This document shows positions 60,574 to 64,000 of a stretch of DNA of 64,000 nt, one piece after another. Every line of letters starts with the position of its first letter. Positions within the stretch are counted from its first letter, which is position 1. Origin of the DNA: Natronomonas halophila (GTDB lineage Archaea; Halobacteriota; Halobacteria; Halobacteriales; Haloarculaceae); assembly GCF_013391085.1 (NCBI RefSeq), contig NZ_CP058334.1, positions 1,364,001 to 1,428,000 of the forward strand. The letters are read 5' to 3'. The position numbers and the translations under genes were made by a program. The notes under the pieces were generated by a model. It did no database searches and had not been told where the DNA came from. It saw nothing but the letters and a program-made list of their open reading frames with translations.

Positions 60574-60732
60574 GCGCGCGCAACGTCATCGTCACGGGGA
60601 CCCGAGGACGAGGCGGCGTCGACGGATACCCGTTCGAACGGCCGAACCGCCCGTATTCACGGGGCGGGACGACGAGTCGGGTTCGACGGGTGCTGTTTTC
60701 TGTCGAGAATATAGAGACACAGCAGGGCGTCG

Positions 60733-62046
60733 TCAGTCGTCCGCCATGACGCTCCCGTTCGGCTCCGTTTCGGAGACGAGCCAGCCGCTTTCGGTCGCCT
60801 GCTCGGCGATATCGGGCTGGAACACCCAGGCGGCGAGCGCGAGGATGGGAATCATCGTCGCCGCGGCGATGGCAAAGCCCCAGTGGAGACTCGGCAGGAA
60901 CGGCGCGGCGAAGACCAAGGGGTAGATGGAACCGCCCGAAGAGCCGATGCCGCCCACGACGCCCGCGACGCTGCCGGAGTCGTCCGGGAACATCGCCGGC
61001 ACCTGCGCGAAGATGGCGCCCTCGGCGAAGGCACAGCCCATACCGACGAGGAAGGCGGCGCCGACGGCGGCGTAGATGCTGCCCGTGAGGCCCGCGGCGG
61101 TCATCCCGAACATCGCCGCGATGACGAACACGAGGGTCACGAACGTCCACTGTTCGCGGTGGCGGCCGGCGAACCACGGGAGGACGTCCCACTCGTTGCG
61201 AGCGGAGAGGTCGCTGATGTAGCCGCCGATGGGACGGAGCAGGCCGGCAGCCACCGAAAAGGTCGCGGCGAACGTGGCGGCGATGACGAGGTCTCCCTGC
61301 CCGAAGCCCTCGCGGTAGTAGGTGCCGAGCCAGCCGTTCATCGCCAGTTCGAGGCCGAAGGTCATGACGTAGGCCACCGAGAGGACGACGGCGCCGTAGC
61401 GGGTCGCCACCCACATCCATTGTTTGAAGCCGACGCCCTCCTTCGTCGCCTGTCGCTTGGCCTCGCTTTTGGCGGCGTCGCCGACGAAGTAGTAGGTGAT
61501 GCCGACGAGTATCGCGAGCGCACCCGTGTAGAAGAACGCGGCCCGCCAGTTCGTCGAGAAGAGCGGGCCGGCGTAGCCCTCACCGAAAATCCGGGGGAGC
61601 GTGAAGTACGCGCCGATGCCCGCACCGGCGTTGCCGATGCCGGCGAAGATGCCCTCGGCGGTTCCGAGGTTCTCCTCCTCGAACCACTCGGAGACGTGCT
61701 GGATACCGATGACGAAGGTGATGCCGGACAGCGAGGCGATGACCCGAGAGCCGATGAGCACCTCGTAGGACCACGCGAACGCGCTGATGACGGCGAACGA
61801 GCCGACGATGACCATCGTCCAGCCCGCGGTCACCGGCGCACCGTAGCGGTCGGTCAGGGGGCCGATTACCATCCGTCCCAGCGGCACCGCGATGACCGCG
61901 GAACTGGCGACGATACCCAGTTGGGCCACCGAGAGCCCGAACTCATCGGCGATGCCGCCGGTGTACGGCGCAAAGGAGAACCAGATGACGAACCCGAGGT
62001 TGAACATCGCGGTCGCCAGAATCAGGTTCTTCCACTTGTCCTTCAT
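60733..62046 (-). CDS. narK: Nitrate/nitrite transporter, MFS NarK family
   Basis: 437 residues, twelve predicted helices. NarK features: FVIWFSFAPYTGGIADEFG at helix 1, the GAGIGAYFT and GGIGSSGGSIYPLVF Gly-rich nitrate-signature helices (AGIGNAGAGIGAYF and GVVGGIGSSGGSIY), and Arg residues in helices 2 and 8 (LGRMVIGPLTDRYG, RPIGGYISD). Substrate nitrate or nitrite; direction of exchange unknown. Monocistronic. It is consistent with the NO reductase at the left edge of the window, though the two are 59 kb apart. Confidence 0.9.
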   Translation of the reverse strand: MKDKWKNLILATAMFNLGFVIWFSFAPYTGGIADEFGLSVAQLGIVASSAVIAVPLGRMVIGPLTDRYGAPVTAGWTMVIVGSFAVISAFAWSYEVLIGSRVIASLSGITFVIGIQHVSEWFEEENLGTAEGIFAGIGNAGAGIGAYFTLPRIFGEGYAGPLFSTNWRAAFFYTGALAILVGITYYFVGDAAKSEAKRQATKEGVGFKQWMWVATRYGAVVLSVAYVMTFGLELAMNGWLGTYYREGFGQGDLVIAATFAATFSVAAGLLRPIGGYISDLSARNEWDVLPWFAGRHREQWTFVTLVFVIAAMFGMTAAGLTGSIYAAVGAAFLVGMGCAFAEGAIFAQVPAMFPDDSGSVAGVVGGIGSSGGSIYPLVFAAPFLPSLHWGFAIAAATMIPILALAAWVFQPDIAEQATESGWLVSETEPNGSVMADD

Positions 62047-62414
62047 GCGGTCACCCCCGAACGGCGGTCGGCGGACGTCCCGTCCGCCACACTATCCCGA
62101 GTCCATTCGTCTAATAATACCAAAATATCGAACACATACGACGTTTCTGTCATCGTTTTATGCCAATAGACACTATATTATAGGGATTAGCGTTGATGGA
62201 CGTCCAGATAATAAGGCCCAGGGATGGAAGAGCAGACAATTACTATGGACCTAGTATATGTATATATAATCGGTTGCCCGGAACGACTCTCGAATAGTAA
62301 ACGTTCATGCGCATTTACTCGGGAGGGCGCTCGCAGTCACACGCAGGCAGCGGGCGCTCCGCGGGGCCGATTTCGTCGTGGGGACACAGTACATCGACCG
62401 CTCGCTCGGCCGGC
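62047..62414. other. AT-rich intergenic region upstream of narK, no gene seen
   Basis: 368 bases with clearly lower G+C than the rest, including ATATATAATC-like runs around 62250-62270. It should contain the narK promoter near 62070-62150 (CATCGTTTTATGCC and similar). No convincing reading frame, RNA gene or repeat matched here. Confidence 0.5.
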
Positions 62415-62906
62415 TCAGGAATCGAGGTTCGCTATCGGTTCGCCGCGTGAGAGGGCCGTAACGGAGTCCTCGATACTGTGATGGGTACCGTCCTGCCAGC
62501 AGGGATAGAGCCCCCGAACGGCGTCGTCGTCCCGGAGCGCGATACAGACCGGGGGCAGCGCGACGACGTACTCGTCGCTTCCGGTCGCCGCCTTCCGTTC
62601 GAAGAACGGTTCGAGGGAGGTCCGCCCAACCGCCTCGACGAACCGTTCGTAGGCTTCCGCCACGGTGTCATCGTTCGGGAGGGTAGCCCGTTCGGGCCAC
62701 TCGACCACCGAGACCGAATCGAGGACGCCCGCAGCAGTCAACGTATCGAACACCTCACGGACGTTCCGCTGACGGCGCCGGACGTATGTGGGAGGGTCCT
62801 CGCGCACGTACACCGTAATATCGCCAGTGAGGTCGGCTCGGTCCGCGACCTTGACGATCACCGCATCGTCCCCACGAGCGTTCCGTGCGTCTATTCCTCT
62901 GAGCAT
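62415..62906 (-). CDS. Haloarchaeal HTH-family-like protein of unknown function
   Basis: 163 residues from the ATG at 62906 (MLRGIDARNARGDDAVIVKV). It has the order seen in a family common on haloarchaeal plasmids and islands: beta start, RRRQRNVREVFDTLTAAGVLD helix, VSVVEWPERATLPNDD, an SLEPFFERK segment, and a C-terminal VVALPPVCIALRDDD, GLYPCWQDGTHHSIED. Members have been called HTH-domain proteins; the evidence for DNA binding here is weak. A 16-codon longer start exists. Surrounded by AT-rich DNA. Confidence 0.65.
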   Translation of the reverse strand: MLRGIDARNARGDDAVIVKVADRADLTGDITVYVREDPPTYVRRRQRNVREVFDTLTAAGVLDSVSVVEWPERATLPNDDTVAEAYERFVEAVGRTSLEPFFERKAATGSDEYVVALPPVCIALRDDDAVRGLYPCWQDGTHHSIEDSVTALSRGEPIANLDS

Positions 62907-63703
62907 ACACTCCGTTTCGAACGAATTATTAAATACCCTCGTATGAACAAGCATCTCTTTTTAGGACTAATTAGTAATTATATACAAGATTTTAGTCCAA
63001 ATTAGACCATATATAGCTAGATATCCGACCATTATAAGACATTCATAAATCACTTCACGATAGACGCTACAAAAGACGAATCGGCCATCGCCGACGTCTC
63101 GGACAGACAACGTCGGCACGAGCCGATGGGACGTCCCTGCTCGCCACGACAGGGACATGACAGAGTTCTGGACCACGGCTGCAATGGCAGGCCCGATAGC
63201 GCAGGTGCCAGAGAGGGTCGACTCGTGTGTTCACCAGACTTCGTTCCACCTCCCGTTTCGAACGGTCGTTTCGGCAGAACTCCCCGTGACGAGCCGCCCG
63301 AACGAGCGACACGGAACCCGTCCGGCACGGCACCAACACGCGATGAGTTCTGCGAACACCACACAAACGAATGTGTCCTTATCTGGGATAAAGTTTTCCT
63401 ATAAACATCCTAGAACTGTATTTTGAATATGAACGTTCATCTATCCCCAGTACAAGATTAGAATCAAAATCATCTATTTCGTTCCGAGCACCACCCACAT
63501 CCGATTAGCGTTCAAATCACCCCAGTTCCGGCCGCTCAGCGTTTCACGCGCTGATACCCTGCGTCCTGCTGACCATCATCCAGACCCCATTATTTTACAA
63601 TCAAGGCTAGAATCGGTATTTTAGAAAATGTTTCTAAACCTAATACTGTTCTAGACACCTTATCAAGAACCTTTATCTACTTCTTCTGGATATTCGTTCC
63701 TGT
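62907..63703. other. AT-rich gene-poor region
   Basis: About 800 bases with strongly reduced G+C except a GC-richer patch at 63060-63380. The patch has overlapping reading frames on both strands but no recognisable motif, so it may be decayed coding DNA. TTAGGACTAATTAG and other AT-rich palindrome-like stretches lie at 62960-62985. The last 30 bases contain the TATA-like CTTTATCTA serving the microprotein at 63704. No tRNA or insertion-sequence end seen. Confidence 0.5.
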
Positions 63704-63826
63704 ATGTCAGCAAAACAGCCTTCGTTCGTTGGCTCAGCGAGCTTCGCACCGTGTCCGAACTGCAACGAGGGGGCCCTCACGTGGGACCCGACGAAAGCCG
63801 AATCGACCTGTATGGTCTGTGACTGA
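63704..63826 (+). CDS. Zinc-finger microprotein (40 residues)
   Basis: Starts MSAKQPSFVGSASFAPCPNC and ends with CMVCD. Cys17/Cys20 and Cys36/Cys39 make two C-P/M-x-C knuckles of a treble-clef or ribbon type, as in haloarchaeal zinc-finger microproteins. A TATA-like CTTTATCTA about 27-30 bases upstream suggests a leaderless transcript starting at the ATG. It lies 12 bases before the NAD synthetase gene in the same direction, so the two are probably cotranscribed. Function unknown; protein partner or RNA binding are possible. Confidence 0.72.
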   Translation: MSAKQPSFVGSASFAPCPNCNEGALTWDPTKAESTCMVCD

Positions 63827-63838
63827 CCCTTTTCAGAA

Positions 63839-64000
63839 ATGGCGACACGCGACCGGGCGAACGACAGTCGTCCAGTTATCGACGGGTTTCGAGACGATAT
63901 CGAAACGGTCGAAGAGGAGTGCGTTTCGTTCATCCGCTCGGCCGTCGACGATGCCGGCGTTCAGGAGGTCGTCGTCGCGCTGAGCGGCGGCATCGATTCG
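63839..64000 (+). CDS. nadE: NAD+ synthetase (3' end cut by window edge)
   Basis: First 54 codons only, running off the window. After an N-terminal helix (VEEECVSFIRSAVDDAG) comes the PP-loop strand VQEVVVALSGGIDS, the ATP pyrophosphatase signature of NAD+ synthetase. Helix-plus-loop layout fits archaeal NadE (ammonia-dependent, ~270 residues). Other PP-loop enzymes (GMP synthase ATPase subunit, asparagine synthetase-like) start differently, but the missing C-terminus leaves some doubt. Follows the zinc microprotein by 12 bases. Confidence 0.75.
   Translation, partial: MATRDRANDSRPVIDGFRDDIETVEEECVSFIRSAVDDAGVQEVVVALSGGIDS

Noticed and set aside
63126-63404. Possible gene in the GC-richer patch of the AT-rich region
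   Set aside because: Overlapping frames exist on both strands and none shows a domain, a promoter at the right place, or haloarchaeal acidic composition.

Overview
The window is high-GC DNA (roughly two thirds G+C) whose predicted proteins are strongly acidic (D/E rich, K poor). It carries archaeal genes such as S6e, UbaA, SepF, archaemetzincin, cofE, an F420-dependent NADP reductase, twin-arginine signals and class III (pilin-like) signal sequences. This is a haloarchaeal chromosome (class Halobacteria); I cannot name the genus. Genes are densely packed on both strands. No rRNA, tRNA, CRISPR array or intact insertion sequence was seen.

Layout. 1-12 kb: a truncated quinol nitric oxide reductase; a large Tat-exported subtilase with inserted domains; a protein-modification neighbourhood (UbaA E1 enzyme, amphi-Trp/DUF1508 protein, JAMM desampylase); a cobalamin-binding protein, a PHP phosphoesterase, archaemetzincin and a HAD phosphatase. 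12-21 kb: a complete dppABCDF-type peptide/solute ABC operon, F420-dependent NADP reductase, and a two-gene ABC-2 exporter. 21-33 kb: a Tat-exported CocE/NonD hydrolase, SepF, a DUF1028 Ntn hydrolase, PUA protein, threonine aldolase, CDF metal transporter, PdxT, bifunctional nuclease, HisE and a NOG1-type GTPase. 33-43 kb: an acidic-tailed secreted protein, SIMPL, DUF389, stress proteins, DHH phosphoesterase, S6e, EngB and a GDT1-type cation transporter. 43-46 kb: an iron-siderophore type ABC operon behind DtxR-like operators. 46-51 kb: EEP nuclease/phosphatase, a NUDIX-eIF2B fusion, CofE, MsrA. 51.7-57.2 kb: six class III pilin-like proteins, one carrying a beta-propeller. 57-62 kb: two proteins sharing a C-terminal module, enoyl-CoA hydratase, an R2lox-type oxidase and NarK. 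62-64 kb: an AT-rich stretch, a zinc microprotein, and the start of NAD synthetase.

Functional themes. NorB at the left edge and NarK at the right suggest nitrate/nitrite use and partial denitrification, but no nitrate or nitrite reductase lies between them. F420 metabolism appears twice (npdG, cofE). Metal handling appears in the siderophore operon, the CDF protein and the GDT1 protein, and two of these loci carry TTAG-N6-CTAA operator-like palindromes.

The most unusual content is non-coding or modular. Two families of intergenic elements occur. Family A (near 24.5, 40.1-40.6 and 49.8-50.5 kb) has stems whose two arms differ between copies but still pair, which is covariation-like. Family B (9.55-9.71 and 41.33-41.53 kb) begins within five bases of the stop codon of the upstream gene, in sense orientation, in both copies. 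Two otherwise unrelated Tat-exported hydrolases (subtilase and CocE type) end in the same C-terminal domain.
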